A stretch of 62,346 nucleotides of DNA from Bacteroidota bacterium (GTDB lineage Bacteria; Bacteroidota; Bacteroidia; Chitinophagales; Chitinophagaceae): assembly GCA_013288945.1 (NCBI GenBank), contig JABDAZ010000013.1, positions 1 to 62,346 on the forward strand. The letters run 5' to 3'. The position numbers and the translations under genes are program-made. How positions within the stretch are numbered: position 1 is the first letter of the stretch; each line of letters opens with the position of its first letter. Positions 8,854 to 18,633 of the stretch are shown here, one piece after another. The notes under the pieces were generated by a model. It saw nothing but the letters and a program-made list of their open reading frames with translations, had not been told where the DNA came from and ran no database searches.

Positions 8854-10115
8854 TTATTCATATTTCAAACCAGGGAATTTATTAGAAAATTTAGCTATGA
8901 ATTTTTCAGTATTTTCTTTGCCCCAATTTCTTGCAACATAAAATTTTTCAGCGTTGTAAATTAACTCAGGGTCGCTATTTGTCTTGTATTTCCTGTATTT
9001 TATTTCTGTATCAGTAAAATCTTCTTTCTTTTTAAGCAAAGGAAAACTGCAACTTTTATCTTGTTTTAGAAATTCAAATGTTTCATTATTTATCAAACCA
9101 TTTTCTTTAAGTAGTCTTACTGTTTGGAATCCGATGTCCGATTTTTTTATATCCTTCACATATAAAATATCATCATAAAATATTTTATATGTGCTGTAAT
9201 CCTTCTCCTGCGATAAATTATTTAATGCTGTGCTTATACTATCTCGCGTTTCCTGATCCTGAGAAGGATCGGAGCTAATCGCATATAAAGCCGACATTAT
9301 AAGTTTTTGATTTTTTTGCCAAAAGTTTGAAAGAAGTATTCTTTCTTCATTTCCTAATGCCATAATTAGTTCTTGTTTATGTTCTTCAATATCATCATTA
9401 ATTGACAGTTGACTTAACGATTTTAAATATTCAGTTATAATGTTTTTTGTTTTGGAAGAGATATTTTGATCTAAAGCTGGTTCTAATAAGTAATCAACTA
9501 AGTATTGATAATTAATATGAATATAATTTTTGCAATTACACTCTGGTTCTGTAAGATCCATCAACTGAGAAGCTGATATCGGAGTTAAATATACATAAAT
9601 GATTTGTTCACCAGACGATTTAAGTTTTTCAAAGTGATTAAAATAATTATTTGTTTGATCATTGTTTTCTTTACTCTCAACTTTATTTTCAATAATTATT
9701 TTTATTTTTTTCTCTTTACCAGAAATCAGCAAAATGGCTTCTATATATATATATCAACTCTGCCAACATATTTTATTACATGTTCTTTTTTAATTAACAG
9801 ATTTTCTATTGTATAGTCGTCTGTCACAAAAGAATTAAAAAGGATTTTATATTCTTCTTTTTGTAATTGATTGCTTGCAATTAATAAAATATCTAAAAAG
9901 CGTTTTATAGAATATGTACCTAAATTATGGCTTTCAGAATTATCAAGTAACCATGTGATAAAACCGCTATGGCTAATCTCTCTTCTGCTAACACCTAAAA
10001 TTTCAGAGTATGATTTTGAATAATAATAGCTTTCTAATTTTTGAAAATCAGTATCATTTTTAAATTTTATTATATTATCACGAATTTTATCTATTGTTAA
10101 ATCATCTTCTATCAT
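8854..10115 (-). pseudogene. PD-(D/E)XK nuclease superfamily protein (PDDEXK_4-like), split at a (TA)n tract
   Basis: The first part (9741-10115, 124 residues) has EISHSGFITWLLD, GTYSIKRFLDIL and ends GRVDIYI. The second part (8854-9732, open from a TTG) continues with ISGKEKKIKIIIENKVESKE then YVYLTP. Together they are a PDDEXK_4-type nuclease: catalytic Asp in GRVDIY, then the ExK of IENKV. They are out of frame because the TA run at 9742-9754 is two bases too long. Removing one TA unit joins ...VDIYIEAILLISGKEK. The break falls between catalytic residues, so neither half should cut DNA. The start lies 9 bp after the next upstream gene, so they are likely co-transcribed. The gene may be phase-variable. 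Confidence 0.75.
9742..9754. repeat. (TA)n microsatellite inside nuclease gene
   Basis: Thirteen bases of alternating T and A. A one-unit (2-bp) contraction restores the nuclease reading frame, so slipped-strand mispairing could switch the gene. Confidence 0.85.
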
Positions 10116-10124
10116 AGTGCTTAT

Positions 10125-11084
10125 TTAATAAACTTTAATTCCAAATTTTAAAAGCTTCTTAGGCAAATGATCATCAAGATTAAAAATATCTTGATCTGTT
10201 AATTCAATTAATTTAAAATCATACTTTGCATAAATAGCAATTTTTGTCTTTTTTCTTTCAGCATATTTTGGATCATCTTCCATTCCCCAAAATTCTATAT
10301 AAACATTTTCTGTAGGAATAAAGAAGTCGGAATACAACTCTTCTTCTATTGGAAGCTTTCTCTCATAAGCATGAGCAAGCTTATAATCATATAAAGCATT
10401 GTCAATAATTACTTCAGCTCTTGAACGAACCCAGTGTCCATCTTTCGTTCTAAAGGTTGCGGGAAATTTTTCTCTAAAGTTTTCTGACTGTGAACTAATT
10501 ATTATAGTTTCCTTTTCTTTATTTTCTTTTTGTTGTTCAACCGAAGATGGAAATTCTTTAAATATATTTTTAAGATTTTTGTTTTCCAATACGTAGTCAG
10601 GCCATAAGACATAACTTCCACCGGAAGTATCATGTTCATATTGGATACCACCGAGTGTTTTACCAAGTTTAGTTATAATCCAACCAGATATATTTTTTTC
10701 AATCCAACCAAGTTCAGACAAGATTAGATTTAATCTTTGGGAAGAAATATTAAAATGTTTCCCTATTGTAGTGGCATTTATTTGTTTTAATTTTTCTTTT
10801 TGAATTTGATAATTATAAACTCCAGACTCTAATTGAGATTGCAATTCTGAAATACTCCAACTACATTTTTTCAACTTGCGCATTTTTTCAATTATTACAT
10901 GGCAATTGATAATTATTTCAACAAATTCTTGGCTTGAAATGGTTATATTTTTACTATAAAATTTTGATATTTCTTTATTTAATAGTCCTTTCCCTTCAAA
11001 ATCCTTTTCAAAATAGATTGATGTGCTTTTTTTAAAAAGTAAATTAGAATTTGCTTTTAAAATTGTATCAATCGTATCTTTCAT
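10125..11084 (-). CDS. Predicted PD-(D/E)XK-type DNA-processing protein with winged-helix-like N-terminus
   Basis: 319 residues. The middle has a winged-helix-like stretch (about 105-150: NISSQRLNLILSELGWIEK). The C-terminal 110 residues fit a restriction-endonuclease-like fold: HWVRSRAEVIIDNAL, YERKLPIEEELYSDFFIP, VYIEFWGMED, ending in KIAIYAKYDFKLIEL. Candidate active-site residues are the Glu of RSRAE, the Asp of YSDF and the Glu of IEFWG. Its stop is followed after 9 bp by the split nuclease gene, so the two may form a unit. I cannot name the family precisely, and the nuclease call rests on motif spacing only. Confidence 0.55.
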   Translation of the reverse strand: MKDTIDTILKANSNLLFKKSTSIYFEKDFEGKGLLNKEISKFYSKNITISSQEFVEIIINCHVIIEKMRKLKKCSWSISELQSQLESGVYNYQIQKEKLKQINATTIGKHFNISSQRLNLILSELGWIEKNISGWIITKLGKTLGGIQYEHDTSGGSYVLWPDYVLENKNLKNIFKEFPSSVEQQKENKEKETIIISSQSENFREKFPATFRTKDGHWVRSRAEVIIDNALYDYKLAHAYERKLPIEEELYSDFFIPTENVYIEFWGMEDDPKYAERKKTKIAIYAKYDFKLIELTDQDIFNLDDHLPKKLLKFGIKVY

Positions 11085-11234
11085 AAATTGAAATATTTAA
11101 ATTATTAAATTTCTATTCTTAAAAAACGTATTAATGGAAAAAAACAAAAAAGACTAATCACGTCATAGAATCATAATCAACTAATTCAATTTGTTTCTTC
11201 AAACTCATTGTCCAGTATGGATGAGCCGATGACA

Positions 11235-11388
11235 TTGACCACCTAACGCCGGAGCGGATAGATCACCAAAATTATTTTCTAAGTTCCGAAAAAACATTTT
11301 GTTACACAATGCTTTATCATGGTCAAATTATTTCGGCGAACTATGGTCAGTGCAAATTGGCGGATGTGGTCAAACCTGTCCGGCGCTT
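11235..11388. mobile_element. Remnant of insertion-sequence ends (IS21-like multiple terminal repeats)
   Basis: Three spaced copies of a unit GGTCA-(8 to 11)-GGCG begin at 11321, 11345 and 11368, 23-24 bp apart. An inverted copy (TTGACCACCTAACGCCGG) sits at 11235-11252. Multiple terminal repeats of this kind are typical of IS21-family transposase binding sites. No transposase remains between them (about 150 bp), so it is a solo or internally deleted element. The outer 33 bp recur at 2381-2413. Confidence 0.45.
11356..11388 (+). repeat. 33-bp junction repeat (copy 2)
   Basis: Matches 2381-2413 with one mismatch. It overlaps the 3' end of the truncated DUF1016 gene, supplying its last few codons and stop. 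Confidence 0.85.
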
Positions 11389-12122
11389 GCAATATTAAGA
11401 TGGTATAGTTTTCCTTTATATGCAAATCCCTGTCCCAGCTCAAGAAGGAATTTTGTTATCTGATCTGTCAATGCTGATTCAAGGTCTCTTTCTTGGGCCA
11501 CTCTACCCAAGGTAAGAAAATCAAAATTATATGGATTTTTTAAAGTTTCCCTTGCAAGATCTGCTTGTGATTTTGGTAATGTGACTTCAAAATTGTTAAT
11601 ACTTTTACCTTTTCTTTGGTACAGACCTGTTTCAATTTGCGCCAGCAATACGCTACGTGACCAATTGTTTCTTAAAGTTTCCTGTACATAAAATAACGCC
11701 TCGTTAATATCCGCAGTTTTTGTAATTATTTCCCGATTGTGTCCCCAAGGTATTTGTGCCACAAGTTGTGGCACAAACTGGAAAGGATCGAGTCTTTGTA
11801 ATTGTTCCACAAGTTGTGGTACTTTTTCAAATTGGCCGTTATAAAACAAAAACCATCTACGTATATAAAATAAGTTAGTTCTTGAAAAACCTTTAATTTC
11901 AGGAAATTCTGATGATAAATCCATAGCCAATTGATCTATGAGCGCATCTCCCCAATTTGATTGTTGCTGTTTTTCAACAATATCCTGGCCTATCTGGCAG
12001 TAAAGATTTAGCAACTCGGTATTTACTTTTAAAGCAGCCTTTATTTGAGTAACTCTGATTTTTTCCTTAAGACCAATTATCCAAATTTTATAATTATTGT
12101 CATTATAAATTTTAAGGTTCAT
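11370..12122 (-). pseudogene. Truncated DUF1016 (YhcG-type) PDDEXK nuclease
   Basis: 250 residues. The N-terminal DUF1016 helical domain (about 10-150) is intact: LLNLYCQIGQDIVEKQ, FPEIKGFSRTNLFYIRRW and IPWGHNREII. It then enters the nuclease domain (NFDFLTLGRVAQERDLESAL, FLLELGQGFAYKGKLYHLNI) and stops. Family members continue with a metal-binding Asp and an ExK motif for another 90-110 residues. The last residues (ASAGQV) come from the junction repeat, so the catalytic core was lost by insertion or deletion. DUF1016 proteins commonly accompany restriction or defence genes. It starts 6 bp after the NA37 gene upstream. Confidence 0.8.
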
Positions 12123-12128
12123 ATAAGT

Positions 12129-13175
12129 TTAAGATTCTTGCTGATAATAAATTTTATAATACTTTCTGCCATCTTTTTCTATGCCTTGCTCAATTAACTC
12201 TTTGTTCCCATGAATATAGATATGAAAATTTTTATCAAGCTTTAAAACGCTTTTAAAAATCCTTGACTGCTTTTTAACTGCTGCCGATGAAATTTCGAAA
12301 TTATCACTAATCTGCATCTCATTTTGCGCCCTGTATTTTTCATCAAATTCTCTGAATGATTTTATTGTTTGCGGATGATAAAAGACTTCTTTTTCGAAAT
12401 CATCCTTTTCAAACGAATCATGGTTTTTAAAATAATCAACTGAGCGATTCAGTAAATCGATCTGATCTGTTTTACTGATGTCAAAATCTTCTGCAAATTG
12501 TTTTGTGATATAATTTTTAGCGATAGTTAAAAATTCTCTTGTATTGTGATAACCGTCATTGGCCGGGATAATCATCAGAAAATTATCTTTCCAGAACTGT
12601 GCCTCTGCAGATTTATTTGATTTATCTAAGATGCAAACCTTAAATCCCTTTTCCTTTTCTATATTAAATATCAAACACCCTTTATCAAGTTTATCAATAC
12701 CGATGCCGTCATCATATTTCAAGGAAAAATCATTGGCGCGTGGTTCAAGTTTTAAAAATTCCTGCCTTTTTTCCGATTTGAAAATACCGATTGCATCGGA
12801 GGATTTGTCATCAATTGACAGGTTTGAAAAATAGGTAATGAATAAGTCTCCTGATTTTATTTGCGGATGAACAGATACCTCAAATAAATGCATGGCTATA
12901 TTTTCACTGTTTTTATGAAACGATTTTGGGTTGTCAAAAATGTCTGAGCTGTAATTATATAATGCATTCAATAAAAAATCCTGATTGGTAAATGTGAAAG
13001 AAAAAAATTCATTGCCCGGAAAGGGATATAAAAAATATTGGAATAAAAGCTCTCTCAATTTTGAATCGGAGATATCCAGTGTTTTTTTTGATAATAAGAT
13101 TTCTTCGCCGTTTGTTTTGTTTCCCACATGATGTACAGATACTTTATCAATGTTGCAGTTTGTATAGTCTAACAT
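12129..13175 (-). CDS. NA37/NdpA-family nucleoid-associated protein
   Basis: 348 residues matching the 37-kDa nucleoid-associated protein family (E. coli YejK): an N-terminal half with LRELLFQYFLYPF, SENIAMHLFEVSVHPQIKSGDLFITYF and EPRANDFSLKYDDGIGIDKLDKGCLIFN, then the helical C-terminal half ending in HIYIHGNKELIEQGIEKDGR. The family is thought to bind nucleoid DNA; its detailed role is unclear. It begins immediately after the RelA/SpoT-domain gene, which in turn abuts another NA37-like gene, so a three-gene operon is likely. Bacteroidota often carry a housekeeping copy, but the pairing here is unusual. Confidence 0.8.
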   Translation of the reverse strand: MLDYTNCNIDKVSVHHVGNKTNGEEILLSKKTLDISDSKLRELLFQYFLYPFPGNEFFSFTFTNQDFLLNALYNYSSDIFDNPKSFHKNSENIAMHLFEVSVHPQIKSGDLFITYFSNLSIDDKSSDAIGIFKSEKRQEFLKLEPRANDFSLKYDDGIGIDKLDKGCLIFNIEKEKGFKVCILDKSNKSAEAQFWKDNFLMIIPANDGYHNTREFLTIAKNYITKQFAEDFDISKTDQIDLLNRSVDYFKNHDSFEKDDFEKEVFYHPQTIKSFREFDEKYRAQNEMQISDNFEISSAAVKKQSRIFKSVLKLDKNFHIYIHGNKELIEQGIEKDGRKYYKIYYQQES

Positions 13176-14159
13176 CTAATTAATTATTTTACCCCAAAGG
13201 GATGTTATTTGTACTAATTCCTCACTGTCAAATTCATTATTCCAGTTATCATCAATCGAAAACTGAAATTTTTCAAGCCCGAACCATACGATAAAAATTT
13301 CAGGTTGGGTCAGGAACGGGAACTCATAAAAACGATTCCTGTTTTCTGAAAAGATTCTAATAATTTTTGATTCGTTTTCTTCTATGAAGGTATCGATTTG
13401 TGAAAAAAGAATTTTTTGATTTTCTTCGGAAAAAAAACTCATCAAAATTTTTATGGCATGCAATGAAATATCTCTGTCAAAATCCATCTGTGCATATTTA
13501 TAAATCTTACCTTCCAGTTTACGCAGTAACCAATAAACTTTTGTATCAGGCTGATCTAGCAATACTTTGTTTACGTGGGAGAATTCATCATCAGCAATTT
13601 CATATAGTGAAAGAAGCCGGTAAACCCTCCTTTTTAAGGAATGCTGTAATTCAGCTTCCTGTTTATAAGATAATGAATGGGCCGTATTTGACCATGCATG
13701 CTGATTAATTGTTCTTACCTGGATCTCAAATCCATAATCTTTATATTTTGAATAATTTTCAAAACCTTTTAACTCGGTGTTTATTGTTACATCATAGTGA
13801 TTGGAAGTATAATCCAGCCTGTCAAAATTTATACTTTCCCTTTTAAGTTCGGCTTTTTTAATAACAAAATTATCCTTTAAAAATGTATCTACTTTGTCTA
13901 AGTCTTCCTGAAAAGTACAGATAATACGGATGCCCAGTTTATCCCACAAACTGGAATAATCATATTGTTTTTCTCTTTGCTTTTTTTTTATTTTTTTGAC
14001 AATACTCAGCAAATCTTTTGTCCTGGAAGATATCTCGGGTAAAATCTCATAATGAGGCAAGCCTGATTTGATATAATCAGATACAATTTTCCCAAGTTGT
14101 TTATATTGAGGTTCATCATTTGCCCACAGGCCGGCTATTTCCTGAATATTAACTGCCAT
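13176..14159 (-). CDS. RelA/SpoT-domain nucleotidyltransferase (alarmone synthetase-like)
   Basis: 327 residues. The N-terminal two thirds is a RelA/SpoT synthetase fold: RTKDLLSIVKKIKKK (ATP-binding basic stretch from Arg46), WDKLGIRII (Asp73, metal), DYTSNHYDVT (Tyr117 region) and FEIQVRTINQHAWSNTAHSL (Glu145 catalytic). There is no HD hydrolase domain, so it could make (p)ppGpp or a related product, or pyrophosphorylate another acceptor such as tRNA as toxSAS enzymes do, without removing it. The C-terminal about 120 residues are helical and unrecognised. Its ATG touches the stop of the upstream gene and its stop abuts the NA37 start, giving translational coupling between two nucleoid-associated-type genes. 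Confidence 0.8.
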   Translation of the reverse strand: MAVNIQEIAGLWANDEPQYKQLGKIVSDYIKSGLPHYEILPEISSRTKDLLSIVKKIKKKQREKQYDYSSLWDKLGIRIICTFQEDLDKVDTFLKDNFVIKKAELKRESINFDRLDYTSNHYDVTINTELKGFENYSKYKDYGFEIQVRTINQHAWSNTAHSLSYKQEAELQHSLKRRVYRLLSLYEIADDEFSHVNKVLLDQPDTKVYWLLRKLEGKIYKYAQMDFDRDISLHAIKILMSFFSEENQKILFSQIDTFIEENESKIIRIFSENRNRFYEFPFLTQPEIFIVWFGLEKFQFSIDDNWNNEFDSEELVQITSLWGKIIN

Positions 14160-15208
14160 TAATTTATGCTCTTGATTTTTGAAGTTATTTCTGCATGGTG
14201 CTGTCCGTTCCTAAGCTTTGTCAATTTAACTTTGTTATCAAAGGTTCCTTTATTGCCGGTAATTGTAATTTCATTTTCAAACGAGACGGTTATTTTTTTA
14301 AATTTATTTTCTACCAGATAAACGTCTTTTGGAAAGGCACTGAACTTTACTTTTTTTGATACAAGATAATTTTTATAGCTGTTTTTTTCTTCGGGAGTTT
14401 TAATGTAATCATCGGCAAATTCCCTTGGATTAAGCATGTTTGAATTCTTTTGCATATAGGAATTAAGATCCTGCAAATATTTTACTTTTAATATCTGGTC
14501 ATCAATTGTATTAATAAAACCTCTGGTATGTTTATAGAAATTTTGTGTCGCTACTTTAGGATCTTCAAATGCTTTGCAACCCAAAAACTTATCAATAAAA
14601 AAGGTTACAATTTCATTCTTTGCTTTGATATTGATCTGGTAATCCATCAACAGGCCATCAAATTTTTCAGAAAAATGATCTTTAAAGATGAACAAAGCAA
14701 CTTTAAAGATTTTTGTTTTTTGTGTAAGCATTAGATCTTGCACTTCATTAATATTATAAGATTTGGTTTCAGGATCCAGTGTCAACTGAGCTCCTTTATC
14801 TCTTTCCAGTTTAAGAATTATACAGGTATTCAGGTCGTTTATTTTTCCAAAAATGATAACAAGTATACCTGCAGTATTGCTTCCAATTTGTGTTTCATAC
14901 AAATGTTTGGCAAGGCTTTTCGAGCTGCCAACAAAATTTTTACCGTCCGAGTTCAGCAACTCCTGAAGCAACCAGGGGGCGGGGGATGTATTATCAGCAT
15001 CAAAACAAATTTTAAAAGATTTATCACTTCCAAGTGCCTGAACTACTTTGTCTTTAAAGAAAAGTTTGAGACCGTCTGACAAAGTGCTTTCAAGTTCGCT
15101 GTAGCTTGGTTCAATTGTATAATCCAGTTTTTTATGCTGTGGGATATCGTGTACAATTACATTTTCGATAACGATGGTAGAAAGATCTATTCTGATTCTT
15201 TTTGGCAT
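14159..15208 (-). CDS. NA37-like nucleoid-associated protein (divergent)
   Basis: I choose the ATG at 15208 (MPKRIRIDLSTIVIENVIVHDI). A further in-frame ATG at 15253 would only add 15 hydrophobic, non-conserved residues. The protein (349 residues) has the layout of the NA37 family: IENVIVHDIP start, SKSLAKHLYETQIGSNTAGILVIIFG, FFIDKFLGCKAF and a C-terminal beta section ending HAEITSKIKS. It is clearly different from the NA37 protein two genes downstream, so this is not a simple duplication. The stop overlaps the RelA/SpoT gene's ATG by one base. The first gene of a probable three-gene operon. Family call is moderate. Confidence 0.55.
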   Translation of the reverse strand: MPKRIRIDLSTIVIENVIVHDIPQHKKLDYTIEPSYSELESTLSDGLKLFFKDKVVQALGSDKSFKICFDADNTSPAPWLLQELLNSDGKNFVGSSKSLAKHLYETQIGSNTAGILVIIFGKINDLNTCIILKLERDKGAQLTLDPETKSYNINEVQDLMLTQKTKIFKVALFIFKDHFSEKFDGLLMDYQINIKAKNEIVTFFIDKFLGCKAFEDPKVATQNFYKHTRGFINTIDDQILKVKYLQDLNSYMQKNSNMLNPREFADDYIKTPEEKNSYKNYLVSKKVKFSAFPKDVYLVENKFKKITVSFENEITITGNKGTFDNKVKLTKLRNGQHHAEITSKIKSIN

Positions 15209-15333
15209 AGCAATAAGTTGGGTGCACAAATATGATACTATTAATCTAAACACGACAGCTATAACTGCTTTCCAAGATTCTTTTTTTAAATTATAAGAGT
15301 TACTTCTTACATTTTAATATGACAATAATAATT

Positions 15334-17322
15334 TTATGAACGTTTATGAATAACTAATAAACTGTCATCTTTTACGATACGTTCCATTTCAGAATTTATA
15401 ATATTTTGGATATCTAATTTTATCTGCAAATAAATCAGTTGTACAGTTGCATCATCTATTTTTCTTAATACAGGTATCGGCATATAACCATCCTGTTCTT
15501 TTTTTAATGCATCATGGTCATTGATAATTTTGCAATGAAATGATTTTAATTCTACAGGAGCGTCAGGATTATCTGCCACCATGCCGACAAATTCACCGGA
15601 CGACAAGCCGGCAATCTTTGATGGTGGTATAGCAACATCAAGCTGTTTTGATCTGCTGATAGAAACATCCGAACTGTTGATGGAAAAACTCTCTTTGTCC
15701 TGCATGATTTTTCCAAAACGTTCTGATAATTGCTTGGCAGTTTCACCGGTTACCTGACCGCAGATTACATTTCCAGTAATGTTCATAATTACATCAGCAT
15801 TGTCTTTTCCATAATCTTTCTTCAACTGGCTAAAATCCTGTACAGCTATTGTTGTTGCTACTTTATTTGATCGTGCAGTAGCTATCAATCCATCCATATG
15901 ATTTAAATATACTGTTGGAAATTCATCAAATATTAAACTGCTTTTTTGTTTGCCTTTCTTATTGACAAGTTTGATTAGGCGTGCTATATACAATGATAAT
16001 ATTGGTCCATATACAGATTGCTTTTGCGGATTATTTCCGGCGCAAATTATTTTTGGTGCCAGCGGGTTATTTAAATTAAGTGTAAAATCATTTCCGGATA
16101 AGACATAATACAAATGAGGGGAGGAGAGTTTACTCATTGCAATTTTTGCAGCGCCGACCTGTCCTTCCAATTGATCCATTACATCATTTACATACGCGCT
16201 AATAAACGGGCTTACCAGTACTTGTATTTCAGGTTGTGTTTGTAATACAGAAAATAGTTTTTCATAGTCAACCTGCATGAGTTCTATAACATGAGGCAGC
16301 GTGCAAAATTCTCCGTCTTGGTATTTACGCAGGTACCAGATAATTGCAACTAAAAAATTGATAGGTGATTCGACAAAAAAATCTCCCTGCTTTTTTATCC
16401 ATTCTTTGTTGATTGAAATCAGTACTGAACGTGCGGATTCTGCAGCGTCAGTGATATCGAACATTGTTGCAGGGTCAAGCGGATTGCAACGGTGCGTCCT
16501 TGAAAGGTCATCAAAATTGATGATATAAAAGGAAGGTTTGATTTTATATTTATCTGCATGTTTTTGTAAATGATTATAAGCGATAACAGAAAGATCGTCG
16601 AACTTGAAATCATATATAAACATCGCAAAACCTTTTTCAATATGCTGTTTGATGATATGCTGGATAATGAAATAAGATTTGCCGGAACCTGGTGAACCAA
16701 CAACCAATAAACCCCGAAAAGGATTAATAATATTTATCCAGCTTTTGCGTATTTTATTTTTTAAAAAATATTCTGCAGGAAGGTTTACGGAATATTCGTT
16801 TTGCAATAAGCGTTCTTCCTGCGGGAAGGTTTCATTTTCTTTATTGAAAATATCTTTCCGGTTAAACTGAAACCATATAACTCTTGATAGGAGTGTACCT
16901 CCCGTTAAAATCAATATATATCCAAGTGAAGTAACACTGATATAAATTATTGTAACAGTTTTTAAGTCTATGCTTAGTTTTAATAAATAATAACTCGCCA
17001 TGTAAAAAAGTAATCCTGTACCCAGATATAAAAAAGCCGTTTGATAATTTAGCTTTTCATTTTTCTTACCACGCGCACCCAATAATGAGATCACTAAAAA
17101 TCCAAGGGCAATCAGTTTGGAATTATTTATAGTTTTAAATAATCCTGTATGAACCAAGTTGATCAAAATCCGATCTGATAGTTTCGAAGTGTACTTCCAT
17201 GCATAAAATGCATCATAGCATGTGTGATAAAAATGCAAGAGTAAAATAACAATGCTTATCATGCGTGTCATTTCCAGTATTTTCCGTAACCCCTGTTCGT
17301 TCTCTCCAGTATTTACTGACAT
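15334..17322 (-). CDS. mobC: MobC/TraG-type coupling ATPase for DNA mobilization
   Basis: 662 residues. Four hydrophobic segments lie in residues 20-145, then the VirD4/TraG-type ATPase with Walker A GSPGSGKS (209-216) and Walker B SLIFDEFP (about 457). In Bacteroidetes elements this protein, called MobC, links the relaxosome to a mating channel and pumps the DNA strand. It follows the relaxase gene by 27 bp on the same strand. No channel (tra) genes are in the window, so transfer would need a helper element. Full-length and apparently intact. Confidence 0.85.
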   Translation of the reverse strand: MSVNTGENEQGLRKILEMTRMISIVILLLHFYHTCYDAFYAWKYTSKLSDRILINLVHTGLFKTINNSKLIALGFLVISLLGARGKKNEKLNYQTAFLYLGTGLLFYMASYYLLKLSIDLKTVTIIYISVTSLGYILILTGGTLLSRVIWFQFNRKDIFNKENETFPQEERLLQNEYSVNLPAEYFLKNKIRKSWINIINPFRGLLVVGSPGSGKSYFIIQHIIKQHIEKGFAMFIYDFKFDDLSVIAYNHLQKHADKYKIKPSFYIINFDDLSRTHRCNPLDPATMFDITDAAESARSVLISINKEWIKKQGDFFVESPINFLVAIIWYLRKYQDGEFCTLPHVIELMQVDYEKLFSVLQTQPEIQVLVSPFISAYVNDVMDQLEGQVGAAKIAMSKLSSPHLYYVLSGNDFTLNLNNPLAPKIICAGNNPQKQSVYGPILSLYIARLIKLVNKKGKQKSSLIFDEFPTVYLNHMDGLIATARSNKVATTIAVQDFSQLKKDYGKDNADVIMNITGNVICGQVTGETAKQLSERFGKIMQDKESFSINSSDVSISRSKQLDVAIPPSKIAGLSSGEFVGMVADNPDAPVELKSFHCKIINDHDALKKEQDGYMPIPVLRKIDDATVQLIYLQIKLDIQNIINSEMERIVKDDSLLVIHKRS

Positions 17323-17349
17323 AAAAATTGATTTTAATTTTAAAAAATA

Positions 17350-18633
17350 TTATTGTTTTTGTCTTAACCGTTTTCTTTTTCGTTTTGATTTTTTCAACTG
17401 ATAGGGTGTGAAATCATTTGTTTGTGTTGATGCCATCATTATTTCAAGGGCAGATTTTTCATGTTGGTTTTGTGAAACTGTTTCGCTTGTTTCAGTAGTT
17501 GACAAAACCTTTTCATTACTGGCAACAGACTGGTTCTTATTTTGGCGGAGAGAAAGTGATTGATGTGCTTTTAAATTTTCAGCGGGAGTTAATTTTGCTT
17601 CAATATTTTTTATGCTGTATTCGCGTCCAATGTCGCTGCCATTAAAAACAGTTTTCCCAACGTGATCAACAAAAGTGACCCCATACACCTGTCCGGTTTT
17701 ATTTTGTCTTAGCACCGTACTGATTTTTTCCTTTTCAAGTGTCCTGATAAATTCAGGCAGGTCTTTCATATTCTTTTTGAGTGTCCAGTCAATGGCCAGT
17801 TTTATTCTCTTTTTATGCTGCTCGCGCTGCGATTCATTTTGCCCCATTTTATTTTCGAGGTATTCTAGTGTGGGTTTAAAATAAATTGAACTTGCTTTAA
17901 TCGGCATACCGATTTTTTCTCCGTACTCATCAAGGACTCGGTAATTCAAACCCTTGTTTTGATATATGCGCGAACCCTCCTCGCCACGATCTGCTTTCAC
18001 GTTGTATAATGACAGCACAGCATTTAATTCTGCAAGAGAAGTGTATTTATATTGGTTGACAACGACAGCCAGCACATTTGATATGGCACGTTTGGTTTCG
18101 AGTTTTCCATAGTTGATTTTTTCTGCATTAACAGGGTGTAATTGAAGGGATGATTTTAATTTTTTATTTTCTGCTTTTACCAAATCAAATTCTGTTTCAA
18201 TTTCTTTGCGTGCGGTTTCAGATTGATTTTTTCCAAGGTTATGCATGGAGATGCGGCTGCCATCACGCTGGATGTTTGTACTAACAATATGTAAGTGCGG
18301 ATGGGCGCTATCATTGTGGCGATACACGAGGTAAGGCTGATTGCTGAAACCAATTTTTTGCATGTACCTGTCAGCAATGATTTTCATTTTTTCATTCGAT
18401 AATTTTTCAGACGGATCAAAGTTTAAAGAAACATGCAGTGTATTTGTTTTTGCTTTTTCATTGAGTGAAGTCATTTTTTGAAAATGGTGCAACTTGTCAT
18501 AAAAATTTAAATGTTCAGCATCCTTCATAAAGTTTTGTGCAGAGAGCAATTCAGCGATTCCCTGTTTTAATTTATGCTCGTTGTAATTGATCGCCATGGA
18601 AATTTTTTTTCCTGTATTTATTCTTGCGACCAT
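17350..18633 (-). CDS. mobB: MobB relaxase (MOB_P-type mobilization nuclease)
   Basis: 427 residues. The N-terminal relaxase domain has NYNEHKL (candidate catalytic Tyr17), TLHVSLNFDPSEKLSNEKM and the HUH metal motif HPHLHIVSTNI (His111, 113, 115). The C-terminal part is basic and helical, ending in a Lys/Arg-rich tail. It would nick one strand at oriT and lead it through the MobC pump. Its start overlaps the mobA stop by 16 bp, so translation is coupled. Intact. Confidence 0.9.
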   Translation of the reverse strand: MVARINTGKKISMAINYNEHKLKQGIAELLSAQNFMKDAEHLNFYDKLHHFQKMTSLNEKAKTNTLHVSLNFDPSEKLSNEKMKIIADRYMQKIGFSNQPYLVYRHNDSAHPHLHIVSTNIQRDGSRISMHNLGKNQSETARKEIETEFDLVKAENKKLKSSLQLHPVNAEKINYGKLETKRAISNVLAVVVNQYKYTSLAELNAVLSLYNVKADRGEEGSRIYQNKGLNYRVLDEYGEKIGMPIKASSIYFKPTLEYLENKMGQNESQREQHKKRIKLAIDWTLKKNMKDLPEFIRTLEKEKISTVLRQNKTGQVYGVTFVDHVGKTVFNGSDIGREYSIKNIEAKLTPAENLKAHQSLSLRQNKNQSVASNEKVLSTTETSETVSQNQHEKSALEIMMASTQTNDFTPYQLKKSKRKRKRLRQKQ

